A program made the position numbers and the translations under genes. From Hippophae tibetana (Eukaryota > Streptophyta > Magnoliopsida > Rosales > Elaeagnaceae): 64,000 nucleotides of DNA. Of this stretch, positions 11,630 to 25,600 are shown piece after piece (position 1 is the stretch's first letter; each line of letters begins with the position of its first letter). The notes beneath the pieces were generated by a model. It did no database searches. It was not told the DNA's origin and worked only from the letters and a program-made list of their open reading frames with translations. The DNA lies in assembly GCA_037013495.1 (NCBI GenBank), contig CM072812.1, positions 59,738,938 to 59,802,937 of the forward strand, given 5' to 3'.

Positions 11630-14600
11630 CGTTTCGATTTCTAAAAATGCAACAAAGCATTAGTTCTGTTCGAAACGTTTTGGACCCCAAATTCCATTGT
11701 TTACACAACTTACCGATGTCTTAAATTTTCGTCTCACCATATTACGTTTTTGTTCGGTTCATGTTCTATAGGGTTCTTATTAACTCATTTTAGCCACTTT
11801 CTTCGCAATTCAATCGTTATTATTTCTTTGAGTTCCTAGGTTGTTCACCTAAAGGTTACACGTAATTTAGAATGAGAGCCTTGGTTGCAGAAAATAGGTT
11901 ACATGTCTTCATCTATTCATTTTGTAATTTTAGATTTAAAACAGTTATTATTTAATTGTTTTCTGCATTCTTGAGTGACAAATCACAATAAAAAGAATGA
12001 AATTTAAACCTTCATGTCTTGCGTTTTCTATCAATTTTGGTGTCGTTGTTATAATCTTTGGATTTCCTTTTATATTTTTCTTTAAATTCTTCGTATCTTT
12101 TTTTTGTCCCTTTTTTTTGCATGTTAATATATCTTTTTTTTTCAAAAAAAGAAGAGTGTTGTAGCATGTCAACGTTTATAAAAAAAAAAGAAGTCATCAA
12201 TTGGGGTTGCAACAGTGAAGTATTAAAAATTTTAAATCCTGTATCGAAGGGACTAATATAATAAATGAAATAGAGGTCGTTTCGATTTCTAAAAATGCAA
12301 CAAAGCATTAGTTCTGTTCGAAACGTTTTGGACCCCAAATTCCATTGTTTACACAACTTACCGATGTCTTAAATTTTGGTCTCACCATATTACGTTTTTG
12401 TTCGGTTCATGTTCTATAGGGTTCTTATTAACTCATTTTAGCCACTTTCTTCGCAATTCAATCGTTATTATTTCTTTGAGTTCTTAGGTTGTTCACCTAA
12501 AGGTTACACGTAATTTAGAATGAGAGCCTTGGTTGTAGAAAATAGGTTACATGTCTTCATCTATTCATTTTGTAATTTTAGATTTAAAACAGTTATTATT
12601 TAATTGTTTTCTGCATTCTTGAGTGACAAATCACAATAAAAAGAATGAAATTTAAACCTTCATGTCTTGCGTTTTCTATCAATTTTGGTGTCGTTGTTAT
12701 AATCTTTGGATTTCCTTTTATATTTTTCTTTAAATTCTTCGTATCTTTTTTTTGTTCCTTTTTTTTGCATGTTAATATATCTTTTTTTTTCAAAAAAAGA
12801 AGAGTGTTGTAGCATGTCAACGTTTATAAAAAAAAAGAAGTCATTAATTGGGGTTGCAACTTTGAAGTATTAAAAATTTTAAATCCTGTATCGAAGGGAC
12901 TATTATAATAAATGAAATAGAGGTCGTTTCGATTTCTAAAAATGCAACAAAGCATTAGTTCTGTTCGAAACGTTTTGGACCCCAAATTCCATTGTTTACA
13001 CAACTTACCGATGTCTTAAATTTTCGTCTCACCATATTACGTTTTTGTTCGGTTCATGTTCTATAGGGTTCTTATTAACTCATTTTAGCCACTTTCTTCG
13101 CAATTCAATCGTTATTATTTCTTTGAGTTCCTAGGTTGTTCACCTAAAGGTTACACGTAATTTAGAATGAGAGCCTTGGTTGCAGAAAATAGGTTACATG
13201 TCTTCATCTATTCATTTTGTAATTTTAGATTTAAAACAGTTATTATTTAATTGTTTTCTGCATTCTTGAGTGACAAATCACAATAAAAAGAATGAAATTT
13301 AAACCTTCATGTCTTGCGTTTTCTATCAATTTTGGTGTCGTTGTTATAATCTTTGGATTTCCTTTTATATTTTTCTTTAAATTCTTCGTATCTTTTTTTT
13401 GTCCCTTTTTTTTGCATGTTAATATATCTTTTTTTTTCAAAAAAAGAAGAGTGTTGTAGCATGTCAACGTTTATAAAAAAAAGAAGTCATTAATTGGGGT
13501 TGCAACAGTGAAGTATTAAAAATTTTAAATCCTGTATCGAAGGGACTATTATAATAAATGAAATAGAGGTCGTTTCGATTTCTAAAAATGCAACAAAGCA
13601 TTAGTTCTGTTCGAAACGTTTTGGACCCCAAATTCCATTGTTTACACAACTTACCGATGTCTTAAATTTTCGTCTCACCATATTACGTTTTTGTTCGGTT
13701 CATGTTCTATAGGGTTCTTATTAACTCATTTTAGCCACTTTCTTCGCAATTCAATCGTTATTATTTCTTTGAGTTCCTAGGTTGTTCACCTAAAGGTTAC
13801 ACGTAATTTAGAATGAGAGCCTTGGTTGCAGAAAATAGGTTACATGTCTTCATCTATTCATTTTGTAATTTTAGATTTAAAACAGTTATTATTTAATTGT
13901 TTTCTGCATTCTTGAGTGACAAATCACAATAAAAAGAATGAAATTTAAACCTTCATGTCTTGCGTTTTCTATCAATTTTGGTGTCGTTGTTATAATCTTT
14001 GGATTTCCTTTTATATTTTTCTTTAAATTCTTCGTATCTTTTTTTTGTCCCTTTTTTTTGCATGTTAATATATCTTTTTTTTTCAAAAAAAGAAGAGTGT
14101 TGTAGCATGTCAACGTTTATAAAAAAAAAGAAGTCATCAATTGGGGTTGCAACAGTGAAGTATTAAAAATTTTAAATCCTGTATCGAAGGGACTAATATA
14201 ATAAATGAAATAGAGGTCGTTTCGATTTCTAAAAATGCAACAAAGCATTAGTTCTGTTCGAAACGTTTTGGACCCCAAATTCCATTGTTTACACAACTTA
14301 CCGATGTCTTAAATTTTGGTCTCACCATATTACGTTTTTGTTCGGTTCATGTTCTATAGGGTTCTTATTAACTCATTTTAGCCACTTTCTTCGCAATTCA
14401 ATCGTTATTATTTCTTTGAGTTCTTAGGTTGTTCACCTAAAGGTTACACGTAATTTAGAATGAGAGCCTTGGTTGTAGAAAATAGGTTACATGTCTTCAT
14501 CTATTCATTTTGTAATTTTAGATTTAAAACAGTTATTATTTAATTGTTTTCTGCATTCTTGAGTGACAAATCACAATAAAAAGAATGAAATTTAAACCTT

Positions 14601-16158
14601 CATGTCTTGCGTTTTCTATCAATTTTGGTGTCGTTGTTATAATCTTTGGATTTCCTTTTATATTTTTCTTTAAATTCTTCGTATCTTTTTTTTGTTCCTT
14701 TTTTTTGCATGTTAATATATCTTTTTTTTTCAAAAAAAGAAGAGTGTTGTAGCATGTCAACGTTTATAAAAAAAAAGAAGTCATTAATTGGGGTTGCAAC
14801 TTTGAAGTATTAAAAATTTTAAATCCTGTATCGAAGGGACTATTATAATAAATGAAATAGAGGTCGTTTCGATTTCTAAAAATGCAACAAAGCATTAGTT
14901 CTGTTCGAAACGTTTTGGACCCCAAATTCCATTGTTTACACAACTTACCGATGTCTTAAATTTTCGTCTCACCATATTACGTTTTTGTTCGGTTCATGTT
15001 CTATAGGGTTCTTATTAACTCATTTTAGCCACTTTCTTCGAAATTCAATCGTTATTATTTCTTTGAGTTCCTAGGTTGTTCACCTAAAGGTTACACGTAA
15101 TTTAGAATGAGAGCCTTGGTTGCAGAAAATAGGTTACATGTCTTCATCTATTCATTTTGTAATTTTAGATTTAAAACAGTTATTATTTAATTGTTTTCTG
15201 CATTCTTGAGTGACAAATCACAATAAAAAGAATGAAATTTAAACCTTCATGTCTTGCGTTTTCTATCAATTTTGGTGTCGTTGTTATAATATTTGGATTT
15301 CCTTTTATATTTTTCTTTAAATTCTTCGTATCTTTTTTTTGTCCCTTTTTTTTGCATGTTAATATATCTTTTTTTTTCAAAAAAAGAAGAGTGTTGTAGC
15401 ATGTCAACGTTTATAAAAAAAAAGAAGTCATTAATTGGGGTTGCAACAGTGAAGTATTAAAAATTTTAAATCCTGTATCGAAGGGACTATTATAATAAAT
15501 GAAATAGAGGTCGTTTCGGTTTCTAAAAATGCAACAAAGCATTAGTTCTGTTCGAAACGTTTTGGACCCCAAATTCCATTGTTTACACAACTTACCGATG
15601 TCTTAAATTTTTGTCTCACCATATTACGTTTTTGTTCGGTTCATGTTCTATAGGGTTCTTATTAACTCATTTTAGCCACTTTCTTCGCAATTCAATCGTT
15701 ATTATTTCTTTGAGTTCCTAGGTTGTTCACCTAAAGGTTACACGTAATTTAGAATGAGAGCCTTGGTTGCAGAAAATAGGTTACATGTCTTCATCTATTC
15801 ATTTTGTAATTTTAGATTTAAAACAGTTATTATTTAATTGTTTTCTGCATTCTTGAGTGACAAATCACAATAAAAAGAATGAAATTTAAACCTTCATGTC
15901 TTGCGTTTTCTATCAATTTTGGTGTCGTTGTTATAATCTTTGGATTTCCTTTTATATTTTTCTTTAAATTCTTCGTATCTTTTTTTTGTCCCTTTTTTTT
16001 GCATGTTAATATATCTTTTTTTTTCAAAAAAAGAAGAGTGTTGTAGCATGTCAACGTTTATAAAAAAAAAGAAGTCATCAATTGGGGTTGCAACAGTGAA
16101 GTATTAAAAATTTTAAATCCTGTATCGAAGGGACTAATATAATAAATGAAATAGAGGT
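11630..16158 (+). repeat. Second trimer higher-order repeat, ~1941 bp, about 2.3 units
   Basis: Units start at 11630, 13571 and 15512 (spacing 1941). The private variants CATCAATTGGGG and GACTAATATA lie just before the monomers at 12278, 14218 and 16159, marking the same place in each unit. The middle monomers (12278, 14218) are chimeras: their first ~110 bases and GGTCTCACC are type A, while CATTTTAGCC, GAGTTCTTAGG and TTGTAGAAAAT are type B. This block therefore looks like the earlier A-B-C trimer after A and B fused and C was duplicated. Confidence 0.85.
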
Positions 16159-18742
16159 CGTTTCGATTTCTAAAAATGCAACAAAGCATTAGTTCTGTTC
16201 GAAACGTTTTGGACCCCAAATTCCATTGTTTACACAACTTACCGATGTCTTAAATTTTGGTCTCACCATATTACGTTTTTGTTCGGTTCATGTTCTATAG
16301 GGTTCTAATTAACTCATCTTTGCCACTTTCTTCACAATTCAATCGTTAATATTTCTTTGATTTCCTAGGTTGTTCACCTGAAGGTTACACATAATTTAGA
16401 ATGAGAGCCTTGGTTGCAGAAAATAGGTTACATATCTTCATCTATTCATTTTGTAATTTTAGATTTAAAACAGTTATTTTTTAATTGTTTTCTGCATTCT
16501 TGAGTGACAAATCACAATAAAAAGAATGAAATTTAAACCTTCATGTCTTGCGTTTTCTATCAATTTTGGTGTCGTTGTTTAATCTTTTGATTTCCTTTTA
16601 TATTTTTCTTTAAATTCTTCGTATCTTTTTTTTGTTCCTTTTTTTTGCATGTTAATCTATCTTTGTTTTTCAAAAAAAGAAGAGTGTTGTAGCATGTCAA
16701 AGTTTATAAAAAAAGAAGTCATTAATTGGGGTTGCAACTTTAAAGTATTAAAAATTTTAAATCCTTTATCGACGAGACTATTTTAATAAATCAAATGGAG
16801 GCCGTTTCTATTTCTAAAAATGCAAGAATGCATTAGTTCTGTTCTCAACGTTTTGGACCCCAAATTCCATTGTTTACACAACTTACCGATGTCTTAAATT
16901 TTCGTCTCACCATATTACGTTTTTGTTCGGTTCATGTTCTATAGGGTTCTTATTAACTCATTTTAGCCACTTTCTTCGCAATTCAATCGTTATTATTTCT
17001 TTGAGTTCTTAGGTTGTTCACCTAAAGGTTACACGTAATTTAGAATGAGAGCCTTGGTTGTAGAAAATAGGTTACATGTCTTCATCTATTCATTTTGTAA
17101 TTTTAGATTTAAAACAGTTATTATTTAATTGTTTTCTGCATTCTTGAGTGACAAATCACAATAAAAAGAATGAAATTTAAACCTTCATGTCTTGCGTTTT
17201 CTATCAATTTTGGTGTCGTTGTTATAATCTTTGGATTTCCTTTTATATTTTTCTTTAAATTCTTCGTATCTTTTTTTTGTTCCTTTTTTTTGCATGTTAA
17301 TATATCTTTTTTTTTCAAAAAAAGAAGAGTGTTGTAGCATGTCAACGTTTATAAAAAAAAAGAAGTCATTAATTGGGGTTGCAACTTTGAAGTATTAAAA
17401 ATTTTAAATCCTGTATCGAAGGGACTATTATAATAAATGAAATAGAGGTCGTTTCGATTTCTAAAAATGCAACAAAGCATTAGTTCTGTTCGAAACGTTT
17501 TGGACCCCAAATTCCATTGTTTACACAACTTACCGATGTCTTAAATTTTCGTCTCACCATATTACGTTTTTGTTCGGTTCATGTTCTATAGGGTTCTTAT
17601 TAACTCATTTTAGCCACTTTCTTCGCAATTCAATCGTTATTATTTCTTTGAGTTCCTAGGTTGTTCACCTAAAGGTTACACGTAATTTAGAATGAGAGCC
17701 TTGGTTGCAGAAAATAGGTTACATGTCTTCATCTATTCATTTTGTAATTTTAGATTTAAAACAGTTATTATTTAATTGTTTTCTGCATTCTTGAGTGACA
17801 AATCACAATAAAAATAATGAAATTTAAACCTTCATGTCTTGCGTTTTCTATCAATTTTGGTGTCGTTGTTATAATCTTTGGATTTCCTTTTATATTTTTC
17901 TTTAAATTCTTCGTATCTTTTTTTTGTTCCTTTTTTTTGCATGTTAATCTATCTTTTTTTTTCAAAAAAAGAAGAGTGTTGTACATGTCAACGTTTATAA
18001 AAAAAAGAAGTCATTAATTGGGGTTGCAACTTTGAAGTATTAAAAACTTTAAATCCTGTATCGAAGGGACTATTATAATAAATGAAATAGAGGTCGTTTC
18101 GATTTCTAAAAATGCAACAAAGCATTAGTTCTGTTCGAAACGTTTTGGACCCCAAATTCCATTGTTTACACAACTTACCGATGTCTTAAATTTTCGTCTC
18201 ACCATATTACGTTTTTTGTTCTGTTCATGTTCTATAGGGTTCTTATTAACTCATTTTAGCCACTTTCTTCGCAATTCAATCGTTATTATTTCTTTGAGTT
18301 CCTAGGTTGTTCACCTAAAGGTTACACGTAATTTAGAATGAGAGCCTTGGTTGCAGAAAATAGGTTACATGTCTTCATCTATTCATTTTGTAATTTTAGA
18401 TTTAAAACAATTATTATTTAATTGTTTTCTGCATTCTTGAGTGACAAATCACAATAAAAAGAATGAAATTTAAACCTTCATGTCTTGCGTTTTCTATCAA
18501 TTTTGGTGTCGTTGTTATAATCTTTGGATTTCCTTTTATATTTTTCTTTAAATTCTTCGTATCTTTTTTTTGTTCCTTTTTTTTGCATGTTAATATATCT
18601 TTTTTTTTCAAAAAAAGAAGAGTGTTGTAGCATGTCAACGTTTATAAAAAAAAAGAAGTCATTAATTGGGGTTGCAACAGTGAAGTATTAAAAATTTTAA
18701 ATCCTGTATCGAAGGGACTATTATAATAAATGAAATAGAGGT
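16159..18742 (+). repeat. Return of one A-B-C-like unit plus an extra monomer
   Basis: 16159 is type A, 16803 type B (TTCTCAACG, GAGTTCTTAGG, TTGTAGAAAAT) and 17450 a TTCGAAACG monomer; 18095 is a further TTCGAAACG monomer. The A monomer has lost one base (GTTGTTTAATC instead of GTTGTTATAATC) and is only 644 bp. The monomer at 17450 has private changes (AAAAATAATG for AAAAAGAATG, and GTTGTACATG for GTTGTAGCATG). The monomer at 18095 has GTTTTTTGTTCTG where others read GTTTTTGTTCGG. Confidence 0.8.
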
Positions 18743-21700
18743 CGTTTCGATTTCTAAAAATGCAACAAAGCATTAGTTCTGTTCGAAACGTTTTGGACCC
18801 CAAATTCCATTGTTTACACAACTTACCGATGTCTTAAATTTTGGTCTCACCATATTACGTTTTTGTTCGGTTCATGTTCTATAGGGTTCTAATTAACTCA
18901 TCTTTGCCACTTTCTTCACAATTCAATCGTTAATATTTCTTTGATTTCCTAGGTTGTTCACCTAAAGGTTACACATAATTTAGAATGAGAGCCTTGGTTG
19001 CAGAAAATAGGTTACATATCTTCATCTATTCATTTTGTAATTTTAGATTTAAAACAGTTATTTTTTAATTGTTTTCTGCATTCTTGAGTGACAAATCACA
19101 ATAAAAAGAATGAAATTTAAACCTTCATGTCTTGCGTTTTCTATCAATTTTGGTGTCGTTGTTATAATCTTTTGATTTCCTTTTATATTTTTCTTTAAAT
19201 TCTTCGTATCTTTTTTTTGTTCCTTTTTTTTGCATGTTAATCTATCTTTGTTTTTCAAAAAAAGAAGAGTGTTGTAGCATGTCAAAGTTTATAAAAAAAG
19301 AAGTCATTAATTGGGGTTGCAACTTTAAAGTATTAAAAATTTTAAATCCTTTATCGACGAGACTATTTTAATAAATCAAATGGAGGCCGTTTCTATTTCT
19401 AAAAATGCAAGAATGCATTAGTTCTGTTCTCAACGTTTTGGACCCCAAATTCCATTGTTTACACAACTTACCGATGTCTTAAATTTTCGTCTCACCATAT
19501 TACGTTTTTGTTCGGTTCATGTTCTATAGGGTTCTTATTAACTCATTTTAGCCACTTTCTTCGCAATTCAATCGTTATTATTTCTTTGAGTTCTTAGGTT
19601 GTTCACCTAAAGGTTACACGTAATTTAGAATGAGAGCCTTGGTTGTAGAAAATAGGTTACATGTCATCATCTATTCATTTTGTAATTTTAGATTTAAAAC
19701 AGTTATTATTTAATTGTTTTCTGCATTCTTGAGTGACAAATCACAATAAAAAGAATGAAATTTAAACCTTCATGTCTTGCGTTTTCTATCAATTTTGGTG
19801 TCGTTGTTATAATCTTTGGATTTCCTTTTATATTTTTCTTTAAATTCTTCGTATCTTTTTTTTGTTCCTTTTTTTTGCATGTTAATATATCTTTTTTTTT
19901 CAAAAAAAGAAGAGTGTTGTAGCATGTCAACATTTATAAAAAAAAAGAAGTCATTAATTGGGGTTGCAACAGTGAAGTATTAAAAATTTTAAATCCTGTA
20001 TCGAAGGGACTATTATAATAAATGAAATAGAGGTCGTTTCGATTTCTAAAAATGCAACAAAGCATTAGTTCTGTTCGAAACGTTTTGGACCCCAAATTCC
20101 ATTGTTTACACAACTTACCGATGTCTTAAATTTTGGTCTCACCATATTACGTTTTTGTTCGGTTCATGTTCTATAGGGTTCTAATTAACTCATCTTTGCC
20201 ACTTTCTTCACAATTCAATCGTTAATATTTCTTTGATTTCCTAGGTTGTTCACCTAAAGGTTACACATAATTTAGAATGAGAGCCTTGGTTGCAGAAAAT
20301 AGGTTACATATCTTCATCTATTCATTTTGTAATTTTAGATTTAAAACAGTTATTTTTTAATTGTTTTCTGCATTCTTGAGTGACAAATCACAATAAAAAG
20401 AATGAAATTTAAACCTTCATGTCTTGCGTTTTCTATCAATTTTGGTGTCGTTGTTATAATCTTTTGATTTCCTTTTATATTTTTCTTTAAATTCTTCGTA
20501 TCTTTTTTTTGTTCCTTTTTTTTGCATGTTAATCTATCTTTGTTTTTCAAAAAAAGAAGAGTGTTGTAGCATGTCAAAGTTTATAAAAAAAGAAGTCATT
20601 AATTGGGGTTGCAACTTTAAAGTATTAAAAATTTTAAATCCTTTATCGACGAGACTATTTTAATAAATCAAATGGAGGCCGTTTCTATTTCTAAAAATGC
20701 AAGAATGCATTAGTTCTGTTCTCAACGTTTTGGACCCCAAATTCCATTGTTTACACAACTTACCGATGTCTTAAATTTTCGTCTCACCATATTACGTTTT
20801 TGTTCGGTTCATGTTCTATAGGGTTCTTATTAACTCATTTTAGCCACTTTCTTCGCAATTCAATCGTTATTATTTCTTTGAGTTCTTAGGTTGTTCACCT
20901 AAAGGTTACACGTAATTTAGAATGAGAGCCTTGGTTGTAGAAAATAGGTTACATGTCATCATCTATTCATTTTGTAATTTTAGATTTAAAACAGTTATTA
21001 TTTAATTGTTTTCTGCATTCTTGAGTGACAAATCACAATAAAAAGAATGAAATTTAAACCTTCATGTCTTGCGTTTTCTATCAATTTTGGTGTCGTTGTT
21101 ATAATCTTTGGATTTCCTTTTATATTTTTCTTTAAATTCTTCGTATCTTTTTTTTGTTCCTTTTTTTTGCATGTTAATATATCTTTTTTTTTCAAAAAAA
21201 GAAGAGTGTTGTAGCATGTCAACATTTATAAAAAAAAAGAAGTCATTAATTGGGGTTGCAACAGTGAAGTATTAAAAATTTTAAATCCTGTATCGAAGGG
21301 ACTATTATAATAAATGAAATAGAGGTCGTTTCGATTTCTTAAAATGCAACAAAGCATTAGTTCTGTTCGAAACGTTTTGGACCCCAAATTCCATTGTTTA
21401 CACAACTTACCGATGTCTTAAATTTTGGTCTCACCATATTACGTTTTTGTTCGGTTCATGTTCTATAGGGTTCTAATTAACTCATCTTTGCCACTTTCTT
21501 CACAATTCAATCGTTAATATTTCTTTGATTTCCTAGGTTGTTCACCTAAAGGTTACACATAATTTAGAATGAGAGCCTTGGTTGCAGAAAATAGGTTACA
21601 TATCTTCATCTATTCATTTTGTAATTTTAGATTTAAAACAGTTATTTTTTAATTGTTTTCTGCATTCTTGAGTGACAAATCACAATAAAAAGAATGAAAT

Positions 21701-22620
21701 TTAAACCTTCATGTCTTGCGTTTTCTATCAATTTTGGTGTCGTTGTTATAATCTTTTGATTTCCTTTTATATTTTTCTTTAAATTCTTCGTATCTTTTTT
21801 TTGTTCCTTTTTTTTGCATGTTAATCTATCTTTGTTTTTCAAAAAAAGAAGAGTGTTGTAGCATGTCAAAGTTTATAAAAAAAGAAGTCATTAATTGGGG
21901 TTGCAACTTTAAAGTATTAAAAATTTTAAATCCTTTATCGACGAGACTATTTTAATAAATCAAATGGAGGCCGTTTCTATTTCTAAAAATGCAAGAATGC
22001 ATTAGTTCTGTTCTCAACGTTTTGGACCCCAAATTCCATTGTTTACACAACTTACCGATGTCTTAAATTTTCGTCTCACCATATTACGTTTTTGTTCGGT
22101 TCATGTTCTATAGGGTTCTTATTAACTCATTTTAGCCACTTTCTTCGCAATTCAATCGTTATTATTTCTTTGAGTTCTTAGGTTGTTCACCTAAAGGTTA
22201 CACGTAATTTAGAATGAGAGCCTTGGTTGTAGAAAATAGGTTACATGTCATCATCTATTCATTTTGTAATTTTAGATTTAAAACAGTTATTATTTAATTG
22301 TTTTCTGCATTCTTGAGTGACAAATCACAATAAAAAGAATGAAATTTAAACCTTCATGTCTTGCGTTTTCTATCAATTTTGGTGTCGTTGTTATAATCTT
22401 TGGATTTCCTTTTATATTTTTCTTTAAATTCTTCGTATCTTTTTTTTGTTCCTTTTTTTTGCATGTTAATATATCTTTTTTTTTCAAAAAAAGAAGAGTG
22501 TTGTAGCATGTCAACGTTTATAAAAAAAAAAAGAAGTCATTAATTGGGGTTGCAACTTTGAAGTATTAAAAATTTTAAATCCTGTATCGAAGGGACTATT
22601 ATAATAAATGAAATAGAGGT
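18743..22620 (+). repeat. Dimer higher-order repeat A-B, 1292 bp, three units
   Basis: Units start at 18743, 20035 and 21327. The first monomer is type A (TTCGAAACG, GGTCTCACC, CATCTTTGCC, CTTCACAATTC). The second is type B (TTCTCAACG, GAGTTCTTAGG, TTGTAGAAAAT) with the extra variant ATGTCATCATC, which also occurs at about 9964 in the earlier trimer block. The dimer is what remains if type C is removed from the A-B-C trimer. The second B copies end in CAACATTTAT (near 19930 and 21222), a change of the CAACGTTTAT seen elsewhere. The last unit is 2 bp longer because of an extended A run near 22520. Confidence 0.9.
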
Positions 22621-25600
22621 CGTTTCGATTTCTAAAAATGCAACAAAGCATTAGTTCTGTTCGAAACGTTTTGGACCCCAAATTCCATTGTTTACACAAC
22701 TTACCGATGTCTTAAATTTTCGTCTCACCATATTACGTTTTTGTTCGGTTCTTGTTCTATAGGGTTCTTATTAACTCATTTTAGCCACATTCTTCGCAAT
22801 TCAATCGTTATTATTTCTTTGAGTTCCTAGGTTGTTCACCTAAAGGTTACACGTAATTTAGAATGAGAGCCTTGGTTGCAGAAAATAGGTTATATGTCTT
22901 CATCTTTTCATTTTGTAATTTTAGATTTAAAACAGTTATTATTTAATTGTTTTCTGCATTCTTGAGTGACAAATCACAATAAAAAGAATGAAATTTAAAC
23001 CTTCATGTCTTGCGTTTTCTATCAATTTTGGTGTCGTTGTTATAATCTTTGGATTTCCTTTTATATTTTTCTTTAAATTCTTCCTATCTTTTTTTTTTTC
23101 CTTTTTTTTGCATGTTAATATATCTTTTTTTTTCAAAAAAAGAAGAGTGTTGTAGCATGTCAACGTTTATAAAAAAAAAGAAGTCATTAATTGGGGTTGC
23201 AACTTTGAAGTATTAAAAATTTTAAATCCTGTATCGAAGGGACTATTATAATAAATGAAATAGAGGTCGTTTCGATTTCTAAAAATGCAACAAAGCATTA
23301 GTTCTGTTCGAAACGTTTTGGACCCCAAATTCCATTGTTTACACAACTTACCGATGTCTTAAATTTTCGTCTCACCATATTACGTTTTTGTTCGGTTCTT
23401 GTTCTATAGGGTTCTTATTAACTCATTTTAGCCACATTCTTCGCAATTCAATCGTTATTATTTCTTTGAGTTCCTAGGTTGTTCACCTAAAGGTTACACG
23501 TAATTTAGAATGAGAGCCTTGGTTGTAGAAAATAGGTTACATGTCATCATCTATTCATTTTGTAATTTTAGATTTAAAACAGTTATTATTTAATTGTTTT
23601 CTGCATTCTTGAGTGACAAATCACAATAAAAAGAATGAAATTTAAACCTTCATGTCTTGCGTTTTCTATCAATTTTGGTGTCGTTGTTATAATCTTTGGA
23701 TTTCCTTTTATATTTTTCTTTAAATTCTTCGTATCTTTTTTTTGTTCCTTTTTTTTGCATGTTAATATATCTTTTTTTTTCAAAAAAAGAAGAGTGTTGT
23801 AGCATGTCAACGTTTATAAAAAAAAAGAAGTCATTAATTGGGGTTGCAACTTTGAAGTATTAAAAATTTTAAATCCTGTATCGAAGGGACTATTATAATA
23901 AATGAAATAGAGGTCGTTTCGATTTCTAAAAATGCAACAAAGCATTAGTTCTGTTCGAAACGTTTTGGACCCCAAATTCCATTGTTTACACAACTTACCG
24001 ATGTCTTAAATTTTCGTCTCACCATATTACGTTTTTGTTCGGTTCTTGTTCTATAGGGTTCTTATTAACTCATTTTAGCCACATTCTTCGCAATTCAATC
24101 GTTATTATTTCTTTGAGTTCCTAGGTTGTTCACCTAAAGGTTACACGTAATTTAGAATGAGAGCCTTGGTTGCAGAAAATAGGTTACATGTCTTCATCTT
24201 TTCATTTTGTAATTTTAGATTTAAAACAGTTATTATTTAATTGTTTTCTGCATTCTTGAGTGACAAATCACAATAAAAAGAATGAAATTTAAACCTTCAT
24301 GTCTTGCGTTTTCTATCAATTTTGGTGTCGTTGTTATAATCTTTGGATTTCCTTTTATATTTTTCTTTAAATTCTTCCTATCTTTTTTTTTTTCCTTTTT
24401 TTTGCATGTTAATATATCTTTTTTTTTCAAAAAAAGAAGAGTGTTGTAGCATGTCAACGTTTATAAAAAAAAAGAAGTCATTAATTGGGGTTGCAACTTT
24501 GAAGTATTAAAAATTTTAAATCCTGTATCGAAGGGACTATTATAATAAATGAAATAGAGGTCGTTTCGATTTCTAAAAATGCAACAAAGCATTAGTTCTG
24601 TTCGAAACGTTTTGGACCCCAAATTCCATTGTTTACACAACTTACCGATGTCTTAAATTTTCGTCTCACCATATTACGTTTTTGTTCGGTTCTTGTTCTA
24701 TAGGGTTCTTATTAACTCATTTTAGCCACATTCTTCGCAATTCAATCGTTATTATTTCTTTGAGTTCCTAGGTTGTTCACCTAAAGGTTACACGTAATTT
24801 AGAATGAGAGCCTTGGTTGCAGAAAATAGGTTACATGTCTTCATCTTTTCATTTTGTAATTTTAGATTTAAAACAGTTATTATTTAATTGTTTTCTGCAT
24901 TCTTGAGTGACAAATCACAATAAAAAGAATGAAATTTAAACCTTCATGTCTTGCGTTTTCTATCAATTTTGGTGTCGTTGTTATAATCTTTGGATTTCCT
25001 TTTATATTTTTCTTTAAATTCTTCCTATCTTTTTTTTGTTCCTTTTTTTTGCATGTTAATATATCTTTTTTTTTCAAAAAAAGAAGAGTGTTGTAGCATG
25101 TCAACGTTTATAAAAAAAAAGAAGTCATTAATTGGGGTTGCAACTTTGAAGTATTAAAAATTTTAAATCCTGTATCGAAGGGACTATTATAATAAATGAA
25201 ATAGAGGTCGTTTCGATTTCTAAAAATGCAACACAGCATTAGTTCTGTTCGAAACGTTTTGGACCCCAAATTCCATTGTTTACACAACTTACCGATGTCT
25301 TAAATTTTCGTCTCACCATATTACGTTTTTGTTCGGTTCTTGTTCTATAGGGTTCTTATTAACTCATTTTAGCCACATTCTTCGCAATTCAATCGTTATT
25401 ATTTCTTTGAGTTCCTAGGTTGTTCACCTAAAGGTTACACGTAATTTAGAATGAGAGCCTTGGTTGCAGAAAATAGGTTACATGTCTTCATCTTTTCATT
25501 TTGTAATTTTAGATTTAAAACAGTTATTATTTAATTGTTTTCTGCATTCTTGAGTGACAAATCACAATAAAAAGAATGAAATTTAAACCTTCATGTCTTG

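Noticed and set aside
13464..13649. ~61-residue reading frame on the - strand (KQWNLGSKT...), sometimes with an apparent 4-base overlap to the frame above
   Set aside because: It also begins at TTG and ends differently between types (61, 62, 64, 70 or 75 residues). The apparent operon-like overlap is a by-product of a bacterial start-codon rule applied to a eukaryotic satellite.
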